Part shown: positions 1 to 6,285 of the stretch, piece after piece
Layout: each line of letters begins with the position of its first letter
Position numbering within the stretch: position 1 is the stretch's first letter
DNA from: Clostridia bacterium
GTDB taxonomy: Bacteria; Bacillota; Clostridia; Christensenellales; Aristaeellaceae
NCBI GenBank assembly: GCA_017431365.1
Contig: JAFRLF010000150.1
Span: 1-45,236, forward strand
DNA length: 45,236 nucleotides
Direction of reading: 5' to 3'
Position numbers and translations under genes: made by a program
Notes under the pieces: model-generated
What the model was told of the DNA's origin: nothing
What the model saw: only the letters and a program-made list of their open reading frames with translations
The model's database searches: none

Positions 1-549
1 GATCCCACCGATACCGAGTTCCATTTTGAGGATGCTGTGGTGGGCGGCGTGGTGCCCCGGAACTTCATCCCCGCCGTGGAAAAGGGCCTGCGGGAGAACA
101 TCAATCACGGCGTGCTGGCGGGCTTCCCCGTGGTGGGGCTGACTGCCGAGCTGTACGACGGCGGCTATCACCCGGTCGACTCCTCTGAAATGGCCTTTAA
201 GACGGCGGCCCGCCTCGCCTTCAAGCAGCTGACCGGCGCCAGCCCCGTCCTCCTCGAGCCCATCTATCACGTGGAAGTGGACGTGCCCGACGAGTACATG
301 GGCGACATCATCGGCGACATGAACAAGCGCCGTGGCCGCGTGATGGGCATGGATCAGGTCAACGGCCTGCAGCGCGTCACCGCCGAAGTGCCCCAGGGCG
401 AGATGTTCAAGTACGCCACCGACCTGCGGTCCATGACCCAGGCCCGCGGCTCGTTCACGATGCACTTTGAGCGTTACGAGCAGGTGCCCGAAGCCGACGC
501 CAAGAAGATCATCGAGAACAGCAAGCGCGAGGATGACGACGAGGATTGA
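1..549 (+). CDS. fusA: Elongation factor G, C-terminal part (5' truncated by window edge)
   Basis: The last 182 residues of the ribosomal translocase EF-G, open from the first base of the window. The segment covers domain IV, which enters the decoding site (GGYHPVDSSEMAFK loop near residues 57-70, with the conserved ELYDGGYHPVDSS core), and domain V (EPIYHVEVDVPDEYMGDI, then the GRV.GM loop and the T.DLRSMTQARGSF motif). It ends in the acidic tail typical of EF-G. In the family, EF-G uses GTP to move tRNA and mRNA through the ribosome. The GTPase domain lies outside the window, so I cannot exclude one of the EF-G paralogues that Clostridia often carry, although the SMTQARG motif is that of canonical EF-G. 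A hairpin follows at once, so this is the end of its transcript. Confidence 0.93.
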   Translation, partial: DPTDTEFHFEDAVVGGVVPRNFIPAVEKGLRENINHGVLAGFPVVGLTAELYDGGYHPVDSSEMAFKTAARLAFKQLTGASPVLLEPIYHVEVDVPDEYMGDIIGDMNKRRGRVMGMDQVNGLQRVTAEVPQGEMFKYATDLRSMTQARGSFTMHFERYEQVPEADAKKIIENSKREDDDED

Positions 550-585
550 TCCTCTCAACCCCAGCGAATATAAGCTATGAAACGT

Positions 586-618
586 CGCCGCCCGGTTTCC
601 GGGCGGCGGCGCATTTCT
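586..618 (+). terminator. Hairpin downstream of the EF-G gene
   Basis: A perfect GC stem (587-595 with 599-607, loop TTT) begins 37 bases after the EF-G stop. The following tract (GCATTTCT) is only weakly U-rich, so termination may be partial. Confidence 0.6.
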
Positions 619-620
619 AC

Positions 621-649
621 TTGAAAATAAAAGCTGCTAATGATAGAAT
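621..649 (+). promoter_or_regulatory. Promoter of the UPF0175/DUF3368 pair
   Basis: TTGAAA (621-626) and TAGAAT (644-649) are separated by exactly 17 bases, 43 bases before the ATG at 692. This is a good sigma-A-type match in an AT-richer patch. Confidence 0.55.
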
Positions 650-691
650 GCATAATGACAGGATGGATTGAAACGAGTAGGAGGCGAAAGC

Positions 692-946
692 ATGTGCCAG
701 GTTTCAGTTAATATACCTAATGAAGTTTTGTACGATACGCATATGTCTCCCTCTGATGCAGCCGCTTTCGCACGGCAGATGGTAGCGCTGGGGTATTATA
801 CGCAGAATAATGTATCAATAGGATACTGCGCAAAGATCGCCGGTTTGAGCGAGGAAGACTTCATACTGTTGCTTGGACGTCATGGCGTGGGAATTTTCGA
901 CCGCATGACTGAGGAGGAACTGTTGAGGGATATTGCCACTGTGTAA
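692..946 (+). CDS. UPF0175-family small protein (putative antitoxin)
   Basis: An 84-residue protein. The segment [26 protein letters not shown] resembles the UPF0175 signature (a short helix, 'vSlg.AAelaGls...F', then 'L..hGi.ifd'). UPF0175 proteins are small helical proteins usually encoded just before DUF3368 PIN-like proteins and are treated as probable antitoxins. I chose ATG 692 over the TTG at 668 because AGGAGG (679-684) lies 7 bases upstream of it. The next gene begins inside this one (12-14 bases of overlap), which suggests translational coupling. Base composition is lower in GC than both flanks, in keeping with acquisition by transfer. Function is inferred from family and neighbour only. 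Confidence 0.72.
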   Translation: MCQVSVNIPNEVLYDTHMSPSDAAAFARQMVALGYYTQNNVSIGYCAKIAGLSEEDFILLLGRHGVGIFDRMTEEELLRDIATV

Positions 947-1280
947 GATCATCGTGAATTCCACCCCGCTGATCGCTTTGGCAAAGGTCAATAAGCTGGA
1001 GCTTCTGAAGGAATTGTATGGGCATATCATCATTCCAGAGGCCGTGTATAGAGAAGTTACGGAGAAAGAGGATGTTGCGGTCATCATTGATGATGGAGCT
1101 GCCAGAAAGACAGCCGAGTATCTGGATCTGCCGCTGACTGGAACGCTGGGCGTCATGATCAGAGCAAAACAACGGGGACTGTTGGATGCCGTTATGCCAT
1201 TGATTCAGCAAATGGAGCAAAACGGGATTTTCTTTTCTGACGATCTGAAAAGGATAATTTGCAAGTTGGCCAATGAATGA
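933..1280 (+). CDS. DUF3368 / PIN-like putative toxin with an internal deletion
   Basis: A protein of about 115 residues. The N terminus ([20 protein letters not shown], then [14 protein letters not shown]) and the C-terminal half ([14 protein letters not shown], then [19 protein letters not shown]) match the DUF3368 PIN-like family closely. Family members are about 150-160 residues long and carry a central GEAEAIALA-type segment supplying an acidic active-site residue. Here the sequence passes directly from YREVTEKE to DVAVIIDD, so roughly 45 residues including that motif are missing. Reading frame is kept. The start is probably TTG 933, or CTG 939 with GAGGGA (925-930) 8 bases before it. 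The product is probably a catalytically dead nuclease that may still bind its partner. Alternatively, the deletion is simply decay of the locus. Confidence 0.68.
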   Translation: MPLCKIIVNSTPLIALAKVNKLELLKELYGHIIIPEAVYREVTEKEDVAVIIDDGAARKTAEYLDLPLTGTLGVMIRAKQRGLLDAVMPLIQQMEQNGIFFSDDLKRIICKLANE

Positions 1281-1323
1281 TGGCTGCGTTTCTTTCAGGG
1301 GATGTTAAAACCCTGCGCAGCGA

Positions 1324-1352
1324 TTGACATGCGGAGATTTTTGCTGTATTAT
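1324..1352 (+). promoter_or_regulatory. Promoter of the infC-rpmI-rplT operon
   Basis: TTGACA (1324-1329), a 17-base spacer and TATTAT (1347-1352). Transcription would begin near 1359, giving a leader of about 145 bases before infC. Confidence 0.65.
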
Positions 1353-1358
1353 ATCTAT

Positions 1359-1505
1359 CGTTAAGCAGAAGTCACCGCTTCTCACCCGGCGGCACAGCCA
1401 GCCGTGGTTATGAATAACAGCCCCTTTGCGGGGAGTTCATGTTTGTTCAGGAGCGGGACATTGCTGCCCGCTCTTATTTCATTTATGTTCAAGGAGGGAT
1501 TGACG
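1359..1505 (+). promoter_or_regulatory. infC leader with candidate transcription attenuator (L20-type autoregulation)
   Basis: The 5' untranslated region of infC holds a hairpin at 1451-1473 (GAGCGGG pairing with CCCGCTC) followed directly by TTATTTCATTT, which is the layout of an intrinsic terminator placed before the first gene. A second small GC hairpin (CCCCTTTGCGGGG) lies at about 1421-1433. In Bacillota, L20 commonly represses infC-rpmI-rplT through such a leader. I recognise the layout, not a sequence match to the described L20 leader family, so the ligand is inferred. Confidence 0.5.
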
Positions 1506-2018
1506 ATTAACGCAGGCGATCTTTTGATCAATGAAGAAATTCGGGACCGTGAGGTTCGCGTAATTGACCAAAACGGCGAGCAGCTGGGCATCATGAATAC
1601 CGCGGCCGCTCTGCAGATGGCCGAGGAAAGGCAGCTTGACCTGGTCAAGATCGCGCCGCAGGCGAAGCCGCCCGTGTGCAAGATCATGGACTACGGCAAG
1701 TACCGCTTCGAGCAGTCAAAGCGCGAGCGTGAAATGCGCAAGAACCAGAAGGTCATCGTCATCAAGGAGGTACAGCTTTCCGCAACGATTGAGGAACACG
1801 ACATCGATGTCAAATTCCGCGCCGCGGAGAAGTTCCTCAAGGATGGCAATAAGGTCAAGGTGTCCATCCGCTTCCGCGGACGGCAGATCGCCCATACGGA
1901 AATCGGCCTCAACGTCATGAATGATTTCGCACAGCGGTGTAAGGACGTGGCCGTCGTCGAGCGCAAGCCTGTCACGGAAGGCCGGAACATGACGATGGTT
2001 CTCGCTCCCAAGGAATGA
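1506..2018 (+). CDS. infC: Translation initiation factor IF-3
   Basis: A 170-residue IF-3, the usual length. The N-terminal domain begins [20 protein letters not shown], followed by the linker ([20 protein letters not shown]) and the C-terminal domain ending [13 protein letters not shown]-3 keeps the 30S subunit free and proofreads the start codon. The most credible start is the AUU at 1506: AAGGAGG (1491-1497) is 8 bases upstream of it, and the family characteristically uses AUU, which makes its own synthesis sensitive to IF-3 level. The in-frame TTG at 1500 would sit only 2 bases from that Shine-Dalgarno site. The in-frame ATG at 1404 lies inside the leader hairpin region and would add about 34 atypical residues. 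First gene of the rpmI-rplT operon. Confidence 0.95.
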   Translation: MNAGDLLINEEIRDREVRVIDQNGEQLGIMNTAAALQMAEERQLDLVKIAPQAKPPVCKIMDYGKYRFEQSKREREMRKNQKVIVIKEVQLSATIEEHDIDVKFRAAEKFLKDGNKVKVSIRFRGRQIAHTEIGLNVMNDFAQRCKDVAVVERKPVTEGRNMTMVLAPKE

Positions 2019-2049
2019 TTGTTCTCATCACGAGAGGAGGAAACACCTA

Positions 2050-2247
2050 ATGCCCAAGCAGAAGACGCATCGCGGCGCGGCCAAGCGCCTGTCGATCACC
2101 AAGAACGGCAAGGTCAAGCGCGCGCAGGCTTATAAGAGCCATATCCTGACCAAGAAGCCCACCAAGCGCACCCGCAACCTGCGCAAGGCGGCGTATGTGG
2201 CCACCACCGAAGCCAAGACCATGAAAAAACTCATTCCCTACAAGTAA
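2050..2247 (+). CDS. rpmI: 50S ribosomal protein L35
   Basis: A 65-residue basic protein beginning [20 protein letters not shown], with the [15 protein letters not shown] core of bL35. This is the full expected length. GAGGAGG lies 10 bases upstream. It is 31 bases after infC and 15 bases before rplT, the conserved operon order in bacteria. Confidence 0.97.
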   Translation: MPKQKTHRGAAKRLSITKNGKVKRAQAYKSHILTKKPTKRTRNLRKAAYVATTEAKTMKKLIPYK

Positions 2248-2262
2248 GGAGGCGAAACTGAA

Positions 2263-2616
2263 ATGGCAAGAGTGAAAAGAGCAGTCAACGCGCTGAAGAA
2301 GCGCCGCAAGGTTTTTAAGCAGGCCAAGGGCTACTTTGGCGCGAAGAGCAAGCAGTACCGCGCCGCCGCCGAGCAGGTTCGCCGTTCTCTGAGATACGCG
2401 TACATCGGCCGCAAGTTGAAGAAGAGGGACTTCCGCCGCCTGTGGATCGCCCGCATCAACGCCGCCGCCCGTGTCAACGGCATCAGCTATTCCCGCCTGA
2501 TCAACGGCCTGAAGCTGGCCGGCGTCACCATCGACCGCAAGATGCTGTCCGATATCGCCATCGCCGATCCCGCCGGCTTCGCCAAGCTGTGCGAAACCGC
2601 GAAGAACGCGAAGTAA
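2263..2616 (+). CDS. rplT: 50S ribosomal protein L20
   Basis: A 117-residue bL20: [18 protein letters not shown], then [20 protein letters not shown], and [16 protein letters not shown]. It binds 23S rRNA early in 50S assembly and in Bacillota is also the repressor acting on the leader of its own operon. Full length. A Shine-Dalgarno site (AAGGAGG) overlaps the rpmI stop. A strong intrinsic terminator follows. Confidence 0.97.
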   Translation: MARVKRAVNALKKRRKVFKQAKGYFGAKSKQYRAAAEQVRRSLRYAYIGRKLKKRDFRRLWIARINAAARVNGISYSRLINGLKLAGVTIDRKMLSDIAIADPAGFAKLCETAKNAK

Positions 2617-2642
2617 TACCTGATTTGCACACACATGAAAAT

Positions 2643-2675
2643 CGCCTTCCCGTTTGCGGGAGGGCGGTTTTTCTT
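2643..2675 (+). terminator. Terminator of infC-rpmI-rplT
   Basis: A 10-base-pair stem (2643-2652 with 2657-2666, one G-U pair, loop TTTG) followed by GTTTTTCTT. A typical intrinsic terminator 26 bases after rplT. Confidence 0.9.
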
Positions 2676-2708
2676 GACAAGCGAACGTTGAAAGCTTATC
2701 CTTATAAT
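2674..2708 (+). promoter_or_regulatory. Promoter upstream of the tandem RhaM-like gene
   Basis: TTGACA (2674-2679) overlaps the U-tract of the preceding terminator. TATCCT lies at 2697-2702 with a 17-base spacer; a perfect TATAAT at 2703-2708 has a spacer that is too long (23 bases). Either could serve as the -10 element. Confidence 0.45.
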
Positions 2709-2744
2709 CGTATATTCTGAACGACAGAAAAGGGGGTTTTCGGC

Positions 2745-3386
2745 ATGGTCAGACTGCCGTATGTTCTCAAAATCAAAGAGGGGAAGAAGGAGCAGGCGCT
2801 CGAGGCCGTCCGCGGCATGTGGAATGAGGCCGAGGGCGTGCTTCGCGCGCAGGGCGTTGGAAACTTCTCCATATGGAATATAGGTGACTTTCTCTTCTGC
2901 TACGGCGAATATCCGGACGAAGTGCTCCCCACGCGCGCGCAGCACGCCGCGTGCCTCTGCTGGGACGAGGGCCTGAGCTCCCTGATCGAGGGCTTCGCGG
3001 GGCAGGGGACGCTGCCGCTCATGTATCACGACATCGGCGTCGTGCGGGAGGACAAGTCCCTGATCCGCCATCGCGTGTTCGCCACGCGCCTCAAGGATGG
3101 CTGCGCCGACGAGTATAAGCGCCGGCACGACGCGCTGGTCGCCGCGCGGGGCGACAAGATCAGTGAAGGCCCGGAGAGCAACTTCACCATCTGGAACGCC
3201 AGAGGATACATTTTCGGCTATTGCGAGCTGGTAAGATCATTCGATCACGAGATGACTGAGGAGGAAAAGGCCTCGACGATCGCCTGGGAGACGCGCCAGC
3301 TGGAGATCATGGACTGGCTCACCGACGACGTGGACTGGATGACCGGCCAGAAGCATGATAAGATGCTCCGCGTGTGCGGAATGTAA
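2745..3386 (+). CDS. Tandem L-rhamnose-mutarotase-like (RhaM/DUF718) protein
   Basis: A 213-residue protein made of two copies of the RhaM-type dimeric alpha/beta-barrel fold. Copy 1 (about 1-105) has NFSIWNIGDFLFCYGEY; copy 2 (about 106-213) has SNFTIWNARGYIFGYCEL, in the same position. Known RhaM proteins are single domains of about 105 residues that interconvert L-rhamnose anomers, with catalytic residues in a 'Y..RH' helix and a C-terminal WW motif. Copy 2 keeps EYKRRHD, whereas copy 1 has a diverged AVRGMWNEAE in that position, so only one half may be active. Preceded by an AAAAGGGGG-type Shine-Dalgarno site. No rhamnose genes are adjacent, so the substrate is open. Could instead be a non-enzymatic dimeric-barrel protein. 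Confidence 0.7.
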   Translation: MVRLPYVLKIKEGKKEQALEAVRGMWNEAEGVLRAQGVGNFSIWNIGDFLFCYGEYPDEVLPTRAQHAACLCWDEGLSSLIEGFAGQGTLPLMYHDIGVVREDKSLIRHRVFATRLKDGCADEYKRRHDALVAARGDKISEGPESNFTIWNARGYIFGYCELVRSFDHEMTEEEKASTIAWETRQLEIMDWLTDDVDWMTGQKHDKMLRVCGM

Positions 3387-3438
3387 GGGCTTAAGATCGA
3401 GAGTATTGTCTTCCCAGTATTCGGAGGAAATAAAACAA

Positions 3439-4197
3439 ATGAATTGCCAGATCTATGAATTCTTCCTCACCGTCGCCATGGGCAAGCGTCTGATCGCCAT
3501 GGGGCTCATGGCGGAGCCCGAGGTCAAGGCCGCCATGACGGAGCACCGCCTGGTCATCGTGGCGGGGACGACAAACCTCTACGTGGCGGAGGAGGCCCTG
3601 AAGGCTGTGGGCGACGAAACGCCCTTTGACAAAAAACTGTATCACCGCGGCGTGACCGTGGCCCCGGGCGCGAAGATCGAGCCGGGGCAGACGCCCTTCG
3701 ACCTGGTCATCGACCATGGAAAGGCGCGCTTTGACGCGGACATCTTCAAAATCGCGGGCGAATTGACGACTGGAGACATGATCATGAAGGGCGGCAACGC
3801 CCTGCATCTGGAGAGCCGTCAGGCCGGCGTGCTCATCGGTCATCCGCAGGGCGGCACGCTCATGTCCATCACGGCGGCGCACATCGGCCAGCGGGCGCAG
3901 GTCATCGTGCCCATCGGTCTTGAAAAGCGGGTGGACAGGCCGATCACCGAGCTCATGGCCCTGACCAACGCGCTGAAGGCTCAGGGACCGCGTCTTTCGT
4001 ACATTCCCGGACGGCCTTACACAGAGCTGGACGCCCTGCGCGCGCTGACGGGCGCGGAGGCGGAACTGATCGCCGCCGGCGGCGTCTGCGGCGCGGAAGG
4101 CGGCGTTTACCTCGCGGCGAAGGGCAGCGCGGAAGCCGTTGAGCGCGTCAGGGAAATCGTCAAGTCCCTGCGCGCGGAAGCGCCGACCGAGATCTGA
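3439..4197 (+). CDS. Conserved-looking protein of unknown function
   Basis: A 252-residue soluble protein that I do not recognise. The ATG at 3439 is preferred because GGAGG stands 11 bases before it; the open frame extends upstream to 3355 but that part overlaps the end of the mutarotase-like gene. Visible features: no signal peptide or membrane segment; a hydrophobic beta strand (RLVIVAGTTNLYVAEEALKA, about 31-50); a glycine-rich stretch (GGNALHLESRQAGVLIGHPQ, about 117-137); an alternating strand (QVIVPIGLEKRV); and a C-terminal helix. The alternation of strands and helices suggests an alpha/beta fold. It ends 13 bases before the Tet(M)-like GTPase and probably shares its transcript, so the two may be functionally linked, but no role can be read from it. 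Confidence 0.75.
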   Translation: MNCQIYEFFLTVAMGKRLIAMGLMAEPEVKAAMTEHRLVIVAGTTNLYVAEEALKAVGDETPFDKKLYHRGVTVAPGAKIEPGQTPFDLVIDHGKARFDADIFKIAGELTTGDMIMKGGNALHLESRQAGVLIGHPQGGTLMSITAAHIGQRAQVIVPIGLEKRVDRPITELMALTNALKAQGPRLSYIPGRPYTELDALRALTGAEAELIAAGGVCGAEGGVYLAAKGSAEAVERVREIVKSLRAEAPTEI

Positions 4198-4210
4198 TTT
4201 GGACGCAGAT

Positions 4211-6142
4211 ATGAACATCCGAAATATCGGCGTCTTCGCCCACGTGGACGCGGGCAAGACGACCCTCTCCGAACAGATGCTCCTGCTTGGCGGCGCGATC
4301 CGCGAGGCCGGGCGCGTGGATCAGGGCACCGCGCATACGGACAGCCTGCCCGTGGAACAGCGGCGGGGCATATCCGTTCAGGCCAGCTGTGTGCGGCTGA
4401 CCTGGAAGGGCGTGCGCATAAACCTGCTGGACACGCCCGGTCACGTGGACTTTTCGGCCGAGGTCGAGCGTTCGCTCTGGGCGCTGGACGGCGCGGTGCT
4501 GGTGATCAGCGCGGCGGAGGGCGTTCAGCCGCAGACCGAGCTGCTCTTTGAGGCGTTGAAGGCGCAGGCCCTGCCTGTGATCATCTTCGTCAACAAGACG
4601 GACATCCCGACGGTCGACATGGAGGCCGTGATGGACGGGATCGCCCGTCGCCTGAGCGCGCGGGCGGTGCGCCCCGCGCCGGGCGACGCGCTCGTCGAGG
4701 CTCTGGCCGACGTCGATGACGGCGTCATGGCCAGGTATCTGGAGGGCGAGACCATCCCCGACGAGGAGCAGACGCGCCTGCTTCGGCGCTGCGCGCAGGA
4801 GGGCTCTGTCTTTCCGGTGCTGACAGGCTCCGCGCTGAGGGGTTTGGGCGTCGAGGCGCTGCTCGACGGCGTCGTCGAATGGCTGCCCGCGCCGAAACCC
4901 GCGGCGGACGGACTCAGCGGCATCGCCTTCGCAACCCTGCGGGACAAGGTCATGGGGCGCGGCCTGTGGGTGCGCCTCTACAGCGGCCGACTGCAGGGCC
5001 GCGAGGCCGTCTCCCTGCCCGGCAGGCCGGACCCGCTGACGGGAGAGACGCCGGACGTCGAACAGAAGATCACCCGCCTGCGGGACGTCGACGGGAGCGA
5101 CATCGACAGCCTTGGGGCGGGGGAGATCGGCGTCGTGTTCGGGCTCTCCGCACTGAAGGTCGGTCAGATCCTGGGAGACCAGCGCCTGCTGCCGAGGAAG
5201 GTTCAGCCGGGCGCTCTTCGCGCGCCGGTGATGACTGTGGGCCTGGCGCCTGAGAATCAGGAGGACATGCCCGGCCTCGCCGAGGCGTGCGGCATGCTGG
5301 CCGAGGAGGATCCTCTCCTTCAGGTCCGCTACGAGAGGACGACCGGAGAACTGCACATGTCTGTCATGGGCGCGATTCAGATCGAGATTCTGCAGGAGAC
5401 GCTCCTGACGCGCTTCGGCCTGAAGGTCAGCATGACCGAGCCGACGATCATATATCGTGAGACGGTGAAGCGGCCCGCGACCGGGTACGCCGAATACACC
5501 TGGCCCAAGCCCTGCTGGGCGATCCTGCGCTTCGACGTCAAGCCCGGGCCGCGCGGGAGCGGCGTTCAGTACCGCTCCGTCGTGCCGGCGCGCGAGATCC
5601 TGCCCCGGTATCAGCATCAGGTGGAGCAGGCGCTGACGCTGGCCCTCAGTCAGGGACGGCTGGGCTGGCAGGTGACGGACGTGGACATCACCCTGACGGG
5701 CGGGAGTCACCACCAGTTTCACACGCATCCACTGGACTTCATTGTGGCGACGCCCTGGGGCATACAGGACGCCCTGCGCAATGCCGGGAGCGTCCTGCTT
5801 GAACCGATCTGGGAATGGCGCATCCGCCTGCCGCAGACCGGCGTAGGCCGCGTCATGAGCGACGCGACCGCCATGCGCGGCGAAGTCACGGATGTGGCGA
5901 GCGACGGCGAGAACGCGGTCGTGACCGCGCTGCTGCCCGTCAAAGAGAGCATGGACTATTCGGTAAAGCTCGCTCAGCTGTCCGCCGGGCGGGCCGCCGT
6001 GAGCCTCAGACTGCACGGCTACCGCGAGTGCCCGGTGGAGCTGGGGGCCAGCGCGCCGCGCCGGGGCGTCGATCCGCTGGACACCAGCAAGTACATCCTT
6101 GCGGCGCGCAACGCCCTGTCGGCTGGCATATACGATGGGTAA
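4211..6142 (+). CDS. Tet(M)/EF-G-like ribosome-associated GTPase (chromosomal type)
   Basis: 643 residues, close to the 639 of Tet(M). G1 AHVDAGKTTL, G2 region RRGISVQAS, G3 DTPGHVDF and G4 NKTD lie in the first 140 residues, followed by EF-G-like domains II-V and a Tet(M)-type C-terminal tail (PRRGVDPLDTSKYIL). In the family, Tet(M) and Tet(O) bind the ribosome like EF-G and dislodge tetracycline. Here the domain IV loop that in Tet(M) reads YYSPVSTPADF is SHHQFHTHPLDF, so the SPV tip that reaches the drug site is QFH. This points to a housekeeping chromosomal paralogue, not a proven resistance gene. ATG 4211 is chosen because MNIRNIGVFAHVDAGKT matches the family N terminus; the Shine-Dalgarno site is weak, suggesting coupling to the gene 13 bases upstream. 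Confidence 0.85.
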   Translation: MNIRNIGVFAHVDAGKTTLSEQMLLLGGAIREAGRVDQGTAHTDSLPVEQRRGISVQASCVRLTWKGVRINLLDTPGHVDFSAEVERSLWALDGAVLVISAAEGVQPQTELLFEALKAQALPVIIFVNKTDIPTVDMEAVMDGIARRLSARAVRPAPGDALVEALADVDDGVMARYLEGETIPDEEQTRLLRRCAQEGSVFPVLTGSALRGLGVEALLDGVVEWLPAPKPAADGLSGIAFATLRDKVMGRGLWVRLYSGRLQGREAVSLPGRPDPLTGETPDVEQKITRLRDVDGSDIDSLGAGEIGVVFGLSALKVGQILGDQRLLPRKVQPGALRAPVMTVGLAPENQEDMPGLAEACGMLAEEDPLLQVRYERTTGELHMSVMGAIQIEILQETLLTRFGLKVSMTEPTIIYRETVKRPATGYAEYTWPKPCWAILRFDVKPGPRGSGVQYRSVVPAREILPRYQHQVEQALTLALSQGRLGWQVTDVDITLTGGSHHQFHTHPLDFIVATPWGIQDALRNAGSVLLEPIWEWRIRLPQTGVGRVMSDATAMRGEVTDVASDGENAVVTALLPVKESMDYSVKLAQLSAGRAAVSLRLHGYRECPVELGASAPRRGVDPLDTSKYILAARNALSAGIYDG

Positions 6143-6235
6143 ATCCAAATGCCGGCTGATCCGTCGGGCACGCGGAAGGGGATACGTGACAATTCTGTTA
6201 TTTCCCTGAAAAACCGCTTATCAGACCGCAGTTTT

Positions 6236-6244
6236 TGGTATAAT
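6236..6244 (+). promoter_or_regulatory. Extended -10 promoter of the SpoIIE-type phosphatase gene
   Basis: TGGTATAAT gives a perfect TATAAT (6239-6244) with an upstream TG. The -35 region (TTATCA, about 6218-6223) is poor, as expected for an extended -10 promoter. It lies 42 bases before the TTG start. Confidence 0.5.
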
Positions 6245-6285
6245 ACCGATATCGCTATTTTATCCCGAAAGGGGTCGTTCAGTCC

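Noticed and set aside
4160..6148. Open frame of 662 codons antisense to the Tet(M)-like gene
   Set aside because: Composition is that of a shadow frame (Arg, His, Gln, Ala rich) and the sense strand encodes a clear GTPase.
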